A stretch of 17,225 nucleotides of DNA from a bacterium (GTDB lineage Bacteria > JAJRZV01). The stretch is from NCBI GenBank assembly GCA_024275095.1, contig JAJRZV010000078.1:1-17225 (forward strand), in the 5' to 3' direction. Made by a program: the position numbers and the translations under genes. This document shows, in pieces, positions 7,449 through 14,834 of the stretch. The notes beneath the pieces were generated by a model. The model was not told the origin of the DNA and made no database searches. It saw only the letters and a list, made by a program, of their open reading frames with translations. The stretch's first letter is position 1, and the number at the start of each line of letters is the position of its first letter.

Positions 7449-9143
7449 CTAAACAAGGAGCATGTCTTTCAACGATGCTCCTGCCGGAACCATGGGATAA
7501 ACACACTCCTCGCGGTCAATCACAAAATCCACAAGAACAGGAGCATTGACATCAAGTGCTTTCTTTATCACATTTTCCACCTGGTCAGGCCTGGTGGCCC
7601 TTAAACCCACCGCGCCGTAAGCCTCGGCAAGCCTCACGAAATCAGGAAGTACCCCAAAACATGTCTCTGAATAGCGCTTGTCAAAAAAGAGATGCTGCCA
7701 CTGCCTTACCATCCCGAGGAAGCGATTGTTCAATATAAAAACCTTCACCGGCAGGCGATATTGGACAGCAGTGGCCAGCTCCTGAATATTCATCTGGATG
7801 CTCCCATCTCCAGCAATATCAACGACAACTTTTCCAGGGTTCGCCACCTGCGCTCCTATTGCTGCCGGAAAACCAAATCCCATTGTCCCGAGACCGCCAG
7901 ATGTAATAAATGTTCGTGGCTGTTTGTATTTAAAAAACTGCGCCGCCCACATCTGGTTCTGACCAACCTCTGTTGTGATAATGGCATCTCCTCCCGTAAG
8001 TTCGTAGAGCTTTTCCACTACATACTGGGGTTTAATTCTGGTCTTGGAACGATTGTAACGAAGCGGTTGTGTCTCTTTCCATTCTGATATTTTCTTTCTC
8101 CACTCTGCAGTCCTTTTTTGAAATGCTCGAATTTCCTTTTGCGGAACATTCTTCAACTCTTCCAGCAGACGCCTGACCACCCTTTTCGCATCTCCAACAA
8201 TGGGCACGTGTACCTTTACACTCTTGCTGATCGAAGCTGGATCCACATCTACATGTACAATTTTTGCTTCAGGAGCAAATTCTTCTACCTTTCCGGTCAC
8301 GCGGTCGTCAAAGCGCGCTCCCACGGCGATAATAAGATCGCTGTGAGTAACAGCCATGTTGGCCGCATAGGTTCCATGCATACCCAGCATACCCATAAAA
8401 AGCTCATCGTCTCCCGGGAACCCGCCGAGACCCATCAGGGTATTGGTCACAGGGATTTTGAGCTTGCGTGCAAATTTTGTAAGGTCAGCAGCTGCAGAAG
8501 ACCATATGACACCGCCACCTGTGTATAGTACCGGTCGGGATGAGGCGAGAATAATGTCAAGAGCCTTACGTATTTGCTTGACGTGACCCTCGAGAACTGG
8601 CTTGTATCCCCTCAGTTCAATATGATCCGGGAATTTCACATTTGCACTGGCAGTAATCACATCCTTGGGAAGATCCACAAGTACAGGGCCGGGACGTCCC
8701 GTCCTGGCAATATAAAAAGCTTCTTTAATCACCCGCGGAAGGTCCTTTACATCCTTTACAAGGTAGTTATGCTTGGTGCACGGCCGAGTTATACCTACTA
8801 TATCTGCTTCCTGAAATGCATCATTGCCAATCATGCTCGTGGGAACCTGGCCGGTAAATACCACTATGGGTGAAGAATCCATGTAAGCAGTTGCTATACC
8901 CGTGACCGTATTCGTGGCACCGGGCCCGGATGTCACAAGCACTACTCCTACCTTGCCTGATGACCTGGCATACCCATCAGCAGCATGCACGGCTCCCTGT
9001 TCATGTCTGGTAAGAATATGGAAAAGTTCAGAATCCTTGTGGAGCTCATCGTATATATTTATGACCGCACCACCGGGGATACCAAATATTTCCCTTACAC
9101 CCTCTCTTTTGAGGGCTTCCAAAAAAATACGTGCTCCCGTCAT
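7449..9143 (-). CDS. ilvB: acetolactate synthase large (catalytic) subunit
   Basis: IlvB condenses two pyruvates, or pyruvate and 2-ketobutyrate, to acetolactate or acetohydroxybutyrate using thiamine diphosphate, FAD and magnesium. The 564-residue protein shows the catalytic glutamate E48 in [15 protein letters not shown], the [19 protein letters not shown] segment, the FAD-region sequence [11 protein letters not shown], and the thiamine diphosphate motif [15 protein letters not shown] ending in LNN. It looks anabolic because ilvN, ilvC and ilvD flank it. I chose ATG 9143 because AGGAG (9151-9155) lies 7 bases upstream; the adjacent GTG 9146 would add one residue. The stop is TAG, and readthrough would add only five residues before a TGA. 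Confidence 0.97.
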   Translation of the reverse strand: MTGARIFLEALKREGVREIFGIPGGAVINIYDELHKDSELFHILTRHEQGAVHAADGYARSSGKVGVVLVTSGPGATNTVTGIATAYMDSSPIVVFTGQVPTSMIGNDAFQEADIVGITRPCTKHNYLVKDVKDLPRVIKEAFYIARTGRPGPVLVDLPKDVITASANVKFPDHIELRGYKPVLEGHVKQIRKALDIILASSRPVLYTGGGVIWSSAAADLTKFARKLKIPVTNTLMGLGGFPGDDELFMGMLGMHGTYAANMAVTHSDLIIAVGARFDDRVTGKVEEFAPEAKIVHVDVDPASISKSVKVHVPIVGDAKRVVRRLLEELKNVPQKEIRAFQKRTAEWRKKISEWKETQPLRYNRSKTRIKPQYVVEKLYELTGGDAIITTEVGQNQMWAAQFFKYKQPRTFITSGGLGTMGFGFPAAIGAQVANPGKVVVDIAGDGSIQMNIQELATAVQYRLPVKVFILNNRFLGMVRQWQHLFFDKRYSETCFGVLPDFVRLAEAYGAVGLRATRPDQVENVIKKALDVNAPVLVDFVIDREECVYPMVPAGASLKDMLLV

Positions 9144-9176
9144 CACGATTCTCCTGACAATTTATGAAGTTAACAA

Positions 9177-9205
9177 ATTTTACTCCACCACCTCTCTATC
9201 AACAA
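9177..9205 (-). promoter_or_regulatory. weak candidate sigma70 promoter for ilvB
   Basis: TTGTTG (9200-9205) and TAAAAT (9177-9182) are separated by 17 bases in the ilvD-ilvB gap, the longest gap in the window. The -35 match is poor (3 of 6) and the -10 match good (5 of 6). The pair overlaps the inverted repeat at 9182-9216, so this may be chance. Confidence 0.2.
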
Positions 9206-9216
9206 GGTGAAGGAGT
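9182..9216 (-). promoter_or_regulatory. imperfect inverted repeat in ilvB leader
   Basis: The 106-base ilvD-ilvB gap contains a 35-base imperfect inverted repeat: arms ACTCCTTCACCT and AGGTGGTGGAGT around an 11-base loop. Ten Watson-Crick pairs, one G-U pair and one mismatch form the stem in RNA. It is followed by AAAATTTG rather than a clean T run, so it is a poor intrinsic terminator. It could be an RNA-processing site, an operator or a weak attenuator. No leader peptide with branched-chain codons is visible. Confidence 0.35.
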
Positions 9217-9249
9217 GGATTAAATCGAAAAATTATTTTCGCCGATGCT

Positions 9250-10905
9250 TTATTTTGTAATTACAGCCCCCCGAGACGCAGGTCCCACCGAACGTGCATA
9301 CCTGCTGAGAACACCGGGTCTAACCTCTTTTCTTACAGGCTCCCAGGAAGATTTACGCTTTTCGAGTTCTTCCTCACTTACGTGCAGGTGAATCCTGCGT
9401 GCAGGAATGTCTATTTCGATCTCGTCACCATCTTCTATCAGCGCAATCGGACCACCTTCAGCAGCTTCGGGGCAAACATGCCCGACACATGGACCGTGGG
9501 TACCTCCGGAAAAACGGCCGTCCGTAATAAGGGCTACACTGCGGGAAAGGCCCATCCCAATAATTTTGGATGTGGGAGTAAGCATTTCACGCATTCCCGG
9601 GCCGCCACGGGGTCCCTCATAACGAATAACCAGAACATCTCCTTCTTTGACCTCGCCTTTATCCAGGGCCTGGGTTACTTCCTCCTCCGAGTTGAACACC
9701 CGGGCACGTCCCTTGAACCTCATCATATCTTCACTCACGCCTGCCTGCTTGATCACGCAACCTTCAGGCGCAAGATTGCCCCGCAAAATGGCGATTCCTC
9801 CCTCTGGCCTGAACGGTTTGTCCAGAGGACGAATCACTTCTTCATCGAGAACTTTACCCTTTTCTGCAAGGCCTTTGATCCCCGTCCCATCTACAGTGAG
9901 ACTCTCTTCCAGCGCATCCTTAAGTCTGTGAAGTACAGCCGGAATACCTCCGGCAAATTCCAGATCTTCCATGAGATAGGGCCCGTTTGGAGCAATTGAG
10001 GTAATTTGCGGCGTTGATGCGGAAATCCTGTCAAACTCATCAAGTTCAAGAGTGAAGCCGGCTTCTGCAGCTATGGCCGTAAGGTGCAGTACAGTATTTG
10101 TGGACCCACCCAGTGCCATGTCCACACGGATACCATTTCTAAAAGCAGCAGGAGTAAGGATTTTGCGCGCAGTAATATTGTTCTTTACAAGCTCAACGAT
10201 ACGCCGTCCTGCCTCGTATGCCAGCCATTTTTTCTTTGCAGAACCTGCAAGAGCTGTACCTGTTCCACTCAGTGACATGCCCATGGCCTCTGTCACGCAC
10301 GCCATGGTATTGGCTGTGTAAAGCCCCTGGCAGGAACCTTCTCCAGGACATGCACACATTTCCAGTGTTTTGAGCTCGTCTTCTGTTATCTCACCTCGCT
10401 GATACCGCCCGACAGCCTCAAAAGTATCAGCCACCAGTGAAAGGCGTTTCTGACCAAGACGCCCCGATAGCATTGGTCCAGCAGTTACCACAATTGCCGG
10501 TATATCAAGCCGGGCAGCTGCCATCAGCATTCCCGGTGTAATTTTGTCACAGTTGGTGAGAAGTATAAGACCATCAAGAGCATGGGCGGTGACAACAGTC
10601 TCCACCACATCCGCCACGACCTCCCGCAAAGGAAGAGAATACCGCATTCCCTCATGTCCCATAGCGATACCATCGCAAATGGCCGGCACCCCGAACGTGA
10701 ACGGAACACCACCACCTGCGTGTATTCCTGCTTCGATTTTCCTCTCGAGTTCTCTCATGCCCACATGGCCGGGCACAAGGTCGGTAAAACTTGAGGCGAT
10801 TCCTATAAACGGTTTGTCCAGCAAGGCCGGCGACACACCCGTAGCATAAGTAAGAGCACGATGGGGAACGCGATTAAGCCCTTTTTTCACACGATCAGAG
10901 CGCAT
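9250..10905 (-). CDS. ilvD: dihydroxy-acid dehydratase
   Basis: IlvD dehydrates dihydroxy-isovalerate and dihydroxy-methylvalerate to the 2-keto acids that precede valine and isoleucine. The protein is 551 residues, the normal length. Motifs in order are [27 protein letters not shown], the cluster segment [44 protein letters not shown], and [14 protein letters not shown] near the C-terminus. The early loop has VPGH where many [2Fe-2S] plant-type enzymes have a cysteine, which resembles the oxygen-sensitive [4Fe-4S] E. coli form (inference). ATG 10905 comes one base after the TAA of the small DUF465 gene and has only a weak GGCGGG upstream, so coupling is likely. The gap to ilvB is the longest in the operon. 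Confidence 0.96.
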   Translation of the reverse strand: MRSDRVKKGLNRVPHRALTYATGVSPALLDKPFIGIASSFTDLVPGHVGMRELERKIEAGIHAGGGVPFTFGVPAICDGIAMGHEGMRYSLPLREVVADVVETVVTAHALDGLILLTNCDKITPGMLMAAARLDIPAIVVTAGPMLSGRLGQKRLSLVADTFEAVGRYQRGEITEDELKTLEMCACPGEGSCQGLYTANTMACVTEAMGMSLSGTGTALAGSAKKKWLAYEAGRRIVELVKNNITARKILTPAAFRNGIRVDMALGGSTNTVLHLTAIAAEAGFTLELDEFDRISASTPQITSIAPNGPYLMEDLEFAGGIPAVLHRLKDALEESLTVDGTGIKGLAEKGKVLDEEVIRPLDKPFRPEGGIAILRGNLAPEGCVIKQAGVSEDMMRFKGRARVFNSEEEVTQALDKGEVKEGDVLVIRYEGPRGGPGMREMLTPTSKIIGMGLSRSVALITDGRFSGGTHGPCVGHVCPEAAEGGPIALIEDGDEIEIDIPARRIHLHVSEEELEKRKSSWEPVRKEVRPGVLSRYARSVGPASRGAVITK

Positions 10906-10906
10906 T

Positions 10907-11137
10907 TTAATTACCCGCCTTCTCGTATTTTCTGAGTATCTCGTAAATACGGTCTTTACCCTTCAACTTCTCCCTCTTCAAACGCTTGAGTTCCACTTCC
11001 TCTTCAGGTGTAAGATACCTTTTACTCTGGAGAACCTCGATCTTCTTTTCGTACTCCTGGTGTGCTTCCCACAAAACTTTGAGCTCTTCATCGTGATGAA
11101 TAAGCATCTTGATCTTTTCAATCTCCCAGGTCTCCAC
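10907..11137 (-). CDS. YdcH/DUF465 family small coiled-coil protein
   Basis: This is a 76-residue, highly charged, all-helical protein of unknown role. It matches the DUF465 (YdcH) pattern: an early leucine/histidine segment ([20 protein letters not shown]), a central segment ending [18 protein letters not shown], and a closing [15 protein letters not shown]. It has no signal peptide or membrane segment, and a two-helix coiled-coil hairpin is expected. GTG 11137 is supported by AAGGAGG 7 bases upstream, the strongest ribosome-binding site in this part, suggesting high expression relative to its neighbours. It is one base from ilvD. A link to amino acid synthesis is suggested only by position; no function is assigned. 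Confidence 0.88.
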   Translation of the reverse strand: METWEIEKIKMLIHHDEELKVLWEAHQEYEKKIEVLQSKRYLTPEEEVELKRLKREKLKGKDRIYEILRKYEKAGN

Positions 11138-11144
11138 GTTTACA

Positions 11145-11151
11145 CCTCCTT
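11145..11151 (-). promoter_or_regulatory. strong Shine-Dalgarno site of DUF465 gene
   Basis: AAGGAGG lies 7 bases before GTG 11137, in the 68-base gap after tsaB. No clear terminator hairpin or promoter is visible in that gap, which is A-rich just upstream of this site. Confidence 0.75.
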
Positions 11152-11205
11152 TCTTTTATTATTCTTTTCTTTGACTCAACCGGTCCAGGATAGATGCTTC
11201 CACTT

Positions 11206-11862
11206 TTAAATCTTCCGCTCCTGCTTGTTCGTTGATGGACATATTGCAGGACACTCATACTGCAGGTGCGTTTCCAGAGGATTAACAAACGCTCGGTGCA
11301 TTATTGCTGCACGAATTGCATTCAGCGCATTAGAGCCGTCGCTTACGACGGATTCGGGTTTCAGACCTGCAGCAATAAACGCTCGACCCACAGGACGATA
11401 TGTTCCGTCGTGTAACTCTTTCAGCTCAAGAAGGGCATCCCGGGTAACCTCGCTAATGCGCTCCACGACCATTCCCGTGTTTTCCTTATTCACCGCAGCC
11501 ACACAACAACACCCTCTACCCATATCCACAGCCACAAGATAGCGCCCGCTGTCCAGCGAAAAAAGAGCGCTGGTAAAAGTGTCCACATAGGCAATGTTTA
11601 TCCCCGCAGCCACAGCCAGGCCCTTTGCATACGCAGCCCCTACTCTAATTCCTGTATAATAACCCGGGCCAGACACCACAACCACACCTGTAACATCGTT
11701 AATGTCCAGCTTGCATCTTTGCAATATCTCTTCAACCGCCCAGTCAAGATGCTCAAAGTGGCCTTTATGTACCCTGTAGCTCACGAGCATCTCTTCCCCC
11801 TCTTCTCCCCGGCATCCCACACTTCCTATCTCTCCTGTAGTATCAAACCCGAGAAAATACAT
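11206..11862 (-). CDS. tsaB: tRNA t6A modification protein TsaB (YeaZ)
   Basis: TsaB is the non-catalytic partner of TsaD in the complex that adds threonylcarbamoyl to A37 of tRNAs reading ANN codons. The 218-residue protein shows an actin-like fold start (YFLGFDTTGEIGSVG) and the family motif SGPGYYTGIRVG (residues 64-75), matching the usual GPGSFTGLR. The segment at 112-120 is unusual: where relatives carry an arginine-rich DARRGEVY-like stretch, this one has DMGRGCCC with three consecutive cysteines. The C-terminal tail is also divergent. ATG 11862 lies one base after the rseP TGA (TGAAATG) with no clear ribosome-binding site, implying coupling. The frame extends 34 codons further upstream into rseP, but those residues are not family sequence. 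Confidence 0.85.
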   Translation of the reverse strand: MYFLGFDTTGEIGSVGCRGEEGEEMLVSYRVHKGHFEHLDWAVEEILQRCKLDINDVTGVVVVSGPGYYTGIRVGAAYAKGLAVAAGINIAYVDTFTSALFSLDSGRYLVAVDMGRGCCCVAAVNKENTGMVVERISEVTRDALLELKELHDGTYRPVGRAFIAAGLKPESVVSDGSNALNAIRAAIMHRAFVNPLETHLQYECPAICPSTNKQERKI

Positions 11863-11863
11863 T

Positions 11864-12916
11864 TCACGACATAAGGCGCATGATGTCATTGTAAAAGGCA
11901 AGAATAAACAAACTGACAAAGATGATAACACCCACGATTTGAACGGCTGTACGGAAACGTTCACCCATCGGTCTGCCGATCATCCCTTCAAAGAAAAACA
12001 CAATTCCAAGAAATCCATCCAGTGGTGGAATAGGGAGGAGGTTGAAAAGTCCGATCATTATGCTGATCGCAGCCATAAAGTAAAAATAAGAAACCAGTCC
12101 ACTACGGAACGAATCACTGGCCATCTTCCCAATGGCAATCGGGCCGCCTATCTGCTTATACGCTTCCTTATTCGTAAAAAGTTTACCCAGAGAATCAAAC
12201 ACGATCCGGACAATATTTCCACACATGCGTACTGCCTCTCCAACGGAGGCGACAAATCCGGGCTTAATGTGGATCAGGTGTTTTTCATCTGCCTTGATGC
12301 CCACCATCCACCGGTCGAGATATATACCCTTATCCACTTCCTCAGAGACTTTCTTAGGAGTTATGGTAACGGTTAATGTTTTTTCACCCCGTTTTATGGT
12401 GAAAACAAGAGGTGCTCCTTTAGAGCTGTTAACAAGTCCAGGAATATCAGACCAGTAATGAACGGGTTTACCATTAATGGAAAGGATAATATCACCTGCT
12501 TTTAACTCAGCCTTTTCGGCAGGAGAATCTTTCAGCACTTCTCCCACAACAGGTTTGTAATCATACGTCCCTTTCCACAACACAAGTGCCCATATAACGA
12601 TGAAACCAAGAACAAGATTAAAGCCCGTTCCCATCAGGGCCATCAGTGTTTTTTGATACCAGGGATGTCTTTCATAAGGTGTAATAGAAGGGTCCTTACG
12701 GGCATCGTCTTCTTCTGCAAGTTTCACGTATCCACCAACAGGTATTGCTGAAACAGCATATTCGGTGCGCCCTCGCTTGAAAGAAAAAAGAACGGGGCCA
12801 AAACCCAGGGAAAGCCGCAACACGTCCATCCTGAACAACTTGGCCATAAAAAAATGCCCCAATTCGTGCACAAGTATAACAACACCGAAGAGTATTACTG
12901 CTGCAAGATACGGCAT
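11864..12916 (-). CDS. rseP: RIP metalloprotease RseP, site-2 protease family
   Basis: RseP cleaves membrane-spanning substrates such as anti-sigma factors and leftover signal peptides within the inner membrane. The 350-residue protein has the zinc motif HELGH (H17, E18, H21) in the first membrane helix, a second helix near residues 97-114, one periplasmic PDZ domain at about 120-186, and the second active-site motif NLLPIPPLDG at 292-301, whose Asp300 is the third zinc ligand. After LDG the common glycine-histidine is replaced by FLG. E. coli RseP has two PDZ domains, while many other bacteria have one as here. ATG 12916 overlaps the dxr stop by one base (TGATG). Confidence 0.95.
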   Translation of the reverse strand: MPYLAAVILFGVVILVHELGHFFMAKLFRMDVLRLSLGFGPVLFSFKRGRTEYAVSAIPVGGYVKLAEEDDARKDPSITPYERHPWYQKTLMALMGTGFNLVLGFIVIWALVLWKGTYDYKPVVGEVLKDSPAEKAELKAGDIILSINGKPVHYWSDIPGLVNSSKGAPLVFTIKRGEKTLTVTITPKKVSEEVDKGIYLDRWMVGIKADEKHLIHIKPGFVASVGEAVRMCGNIVRIVFDSLGKLFTNKEAYKQIGGPIAIGKMASDSFRSGLVSYFYFMAAISIMIGLFNLLPIPPLDGFLGIVFFFEGMIGRPMGERFRTAVQIVGVIIFVSLFILAFYNDIMRLMS

Positions 12917-14079
12917 CAGCTACCCATCGCCCTTATAATAGACTTTGCAGTAATTTCAGCCCATTCGGCTGCATCAAGTACATCCTGTATATCAAACACT
13001 TCAGTGTTTTTATATTCCAGGAGAGTCTGGAACACCACTTTAACAATGCTTGTAAATTTTATTTTCCCTTGAAGAAACGCGGCAACCGCCACGTCATTTG
13101 CGACTGCCATAACAGCAGGGGCTGTACCACCCTCTTCAAGTACGGAATACGCAAGGTTAATTGCAGGATACTTCTTGGAGTCAACAGGCAAGAATTCAAG
13201 AGTCCCCAGTTCTTCAAGATTCAATTTACGCACCATTCTAAAAGGATACCGTTCAGGATAGGAAAGCGCATACAGAATAGGTATACGCATGTCCGGCAAA
13301 AACATTACAGCAACGCTTGAGCCGTCCATCAAATCAACAATAGCGTGTACAACAGATTGGGGATGTACCACCACGCCTATGCGTGAAGGGTCAAGCTGGA
13401 AAAGCCAGTGAGCTTCTATAATTTCAAAACACTTGTTCATCATTGTTGCTGAATCGATGGTGATTTTTTCTCCCATGGACCATACCGGGTGCTGAAGGGC
13501 ATCTTTTACCGTGATATTGTCCAGTTCCTTTAAATCCATATTAAGGAAAGGACCACCGGAAGCTGTAATTACAATACGAGAGATATTTGTGAGAGGCCGA
13601 CCTTCAAGCACCTGAAAAACCGCATTATGCTCACTATCCACAGGAAGAATAAGGGCATCGTTCTTTCCAGCTTCGCGCATAATGATTTCACCCGCCATTA
13701 CCAGGCTCTCCTTGTTTGCAAGTGCAAGGCGCTTGCCAGCACGTACGGCTTCCAGTGCAGGGCGAAGTCCATACCTGCCCACCACAGCACACAAAACAGT
13801 ATCCACGTCATCGAGTGCTGCCAAGGAAATCAAACCCTCTTCTCCCGTGAGAACCTCCACCTTCCGGGTACTGATCCGATCCTTCAGAACAGAAGCGTCC
13901 TCCTCAGAAGCAATGGATACGTACCTGGGCCTGAATTCACGGATTTGTTCCACCAACAGGTCAACATTGCGTCCTGCAGCAAGAGCCACCACCTCGAATT
14001 TTTCGGGAAATGCCCGGACCACGTCAAGGGCCTGCGTACCTACAGAACCCGTTGAGCCCAGGATGCTGAGCTTTTTCAA
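12916..14079 (-). CDS. dxr: 1-deoxy-D-xylulose 5-phosphate reductoisomerase
   Basis: Dxr converts deoxyxylulose phosphate to methylerythritol phosphate, the committed step of the MEP isoprenoid pathway, whose products feed UppS. The 387-residue protein has the NADPH motif GSTGSVG (residues 8-14), ALANKESLVMAGE, the metal/substrate segment PVDSEHNAVFQ, ITASGGPF, HPVWSMGEKITIDSATMMNK with the flexible lid, and VVHPQSVVHAIVD. The start is TTG 14079, overlapping the uppS stop as TTGA, supported by AGGAGG 8 bases upstream. In many bacteria cdsA separates uppS from dxr; here there is no room for it. Confidence 0.96.
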   Translation of the reverse strand: MKKLSILGSTGSVGTQALDVVRAFPEKFEVVALAAGRNVDLLVEQIREFRPRYVSIASEEDASVLKDRISTRKVEVLTGEEGLISLAALDDVDTVLCAVVGRYGLRPALEAVRAGKRLALANKESLVMAGEIIMREAGKNDALILPVDSEHNAVFQVLEGRPLTNISRIVITASGGPFLNMDLKELDNITVKDALQHPVWSMGEKITIDSATMMNKCFEIIEAHWLFQLDPSRIGVVVHPQSVVHAIVDLMDGSSVAVMFLPDMRIPILYALSYPERYPFRMVRKLNLEELGTLEFLPVDSKKYPAINLAYSVLEEGGTAPAVMAVANDVAVAAFLQGKIKFTSIVKVVFQTLLEYKNTEVFDIQDVLDAAEWAEITAKSIIRAMGS

Positions 14080-14834
14080 AATAAATACCTCCTGCCGGCC
14101 TTGAGCTGTTCAGAAGTAAGGCCGAAACGCCGTTCTCTCACCGCGTATTCCCGAAGAGCCGCTTCGAAATCTTCTTCTGTCAAATCGGGCCAGAGCACAT
14201 CCGTAAAATAAAACTCTGTATATGCCATCTGCCAGAGCAGGAAATTGCTCACCCGCTGTTCACCCCCCGTGCGTATAAGAAGATCAGGATCGGGAAGGTC
14301 ACACGTGTACAAGTACCTCTGGAAAATTTTGGGTGTCAGTTTATCCACGTTAAGCCATCCCTTCTGGACCTCGCGGACGACTTCTTTTACAGCGTGTACT
14401 ATTTCACTGCGGCCGGAATAACTGAAAGCCAGGGTGAGTACCATGCTTTTATGATTCTCGGTGAGACGTCGCAACTCGCAAATTTCCTTTCTGATGTCTT
14501 CGGGCATGTCCTCATAATCGCCGATCACGTTCAGCTTGATGTCGTGCTCAAGGAGAACTTTTTGCTCTGCCTTCATGTAATCACGCAAAAGTCTCATCAA
14601 CGCGTCAACTTCTTCCTTCGGCCTGTTCCAGTTCTCCTTGGAGAAAGAATAAGCTGTAAAATAACGAATGCCTCGATTCCGTGCATAACGTGTAATTTTC
14701 TTCAAGACCTCAACGCCACGCCTGTGGCCTTCAACGCGTGGAAGATTTCTCCGGCGGGCCCAGCGACCATTGCCGTCCATGATCACAGCCACGTGGGCAG
14801 GAAGTTTGCCCGTGGCCCGTTGTCTGGATTTCAC
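14076..14834 (-). CDS. uppS: undecaprenyl diphosphate synthase (cis-prenyltransferase)
   Basis: UppS extends farnesyl diphosphate with isopentenyl units to undecaprenyl diphosphate, the lipid carrier for peptidoglycan, O-antigen and capsule. The 252-residue protein shows the catalytic aspartate D20 in VIMDGNGRWARRR, then EGHRRGVEVL, the segment TAYSFSKENWNRP, and the C-terminal signature LIRTGGEQRVSNFLLWQ followed by YTEFYF. GTG 14834 overlaps the stop of the kinase gene upstream as GTGA and is supported by AAGGAGG 8 bases upstream (14843-14849). The kinase controls polysaccharides that are assembled on the carrier made here, so the junction is functionally coherent. Confidence 0.96.
   Translation of the reverse strand: MKSRQRATGKLPAHVAVIMDGNGRWARRRNLPRVEGHRRGVEVLKKITRYARNRGIRYFTAYSFSKENWNRPKEEVDALMRLLRDYMKAEQKVLLEHDIKLNVIGDYEDMPEDIRKEICELRRLTENHKSMVLTLAFSYSGRSEIVHAVKEVVREVQKGWLNVDKLTPKIFQRYLYTCDLPDPDLLIRTGGEQRVSNFLLWQMAYTEFYFTDVLWPDLTEEDFEAALREYAVRERRFGLTSEQLKAGRRYLF
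14088..14093 (-). promoter_or_regulatory. Shine-Dalgarno site of dxr
   Basis: AGGAGG lies inside the last codons of uppS, 8 bases before the TTG start at 14079. It supports TTG as the true dxr start. Confidence 0.75.

Noticed and set aside
9177-9216. Intrinsic terminator after ilvD
   Set aside because: The stem is imperfect with an 11-base loop and is followed by AAAATTTG, not a clean U run.
9382-9999. Plus-strand ORF of 205 codons
   Set aside because: Entirely antisense to ilvD, with no family motifs and no convincing ribosome-binding site.
11863-11964. 34-codon N-terminal extension of tsaB resembling a signal peptide
   Set aside because: The hydrophobic stretch is the out-of-frame reading of the rseP 3' end; the TsaB family start matches ATG 11862, one base after the rseP stop.
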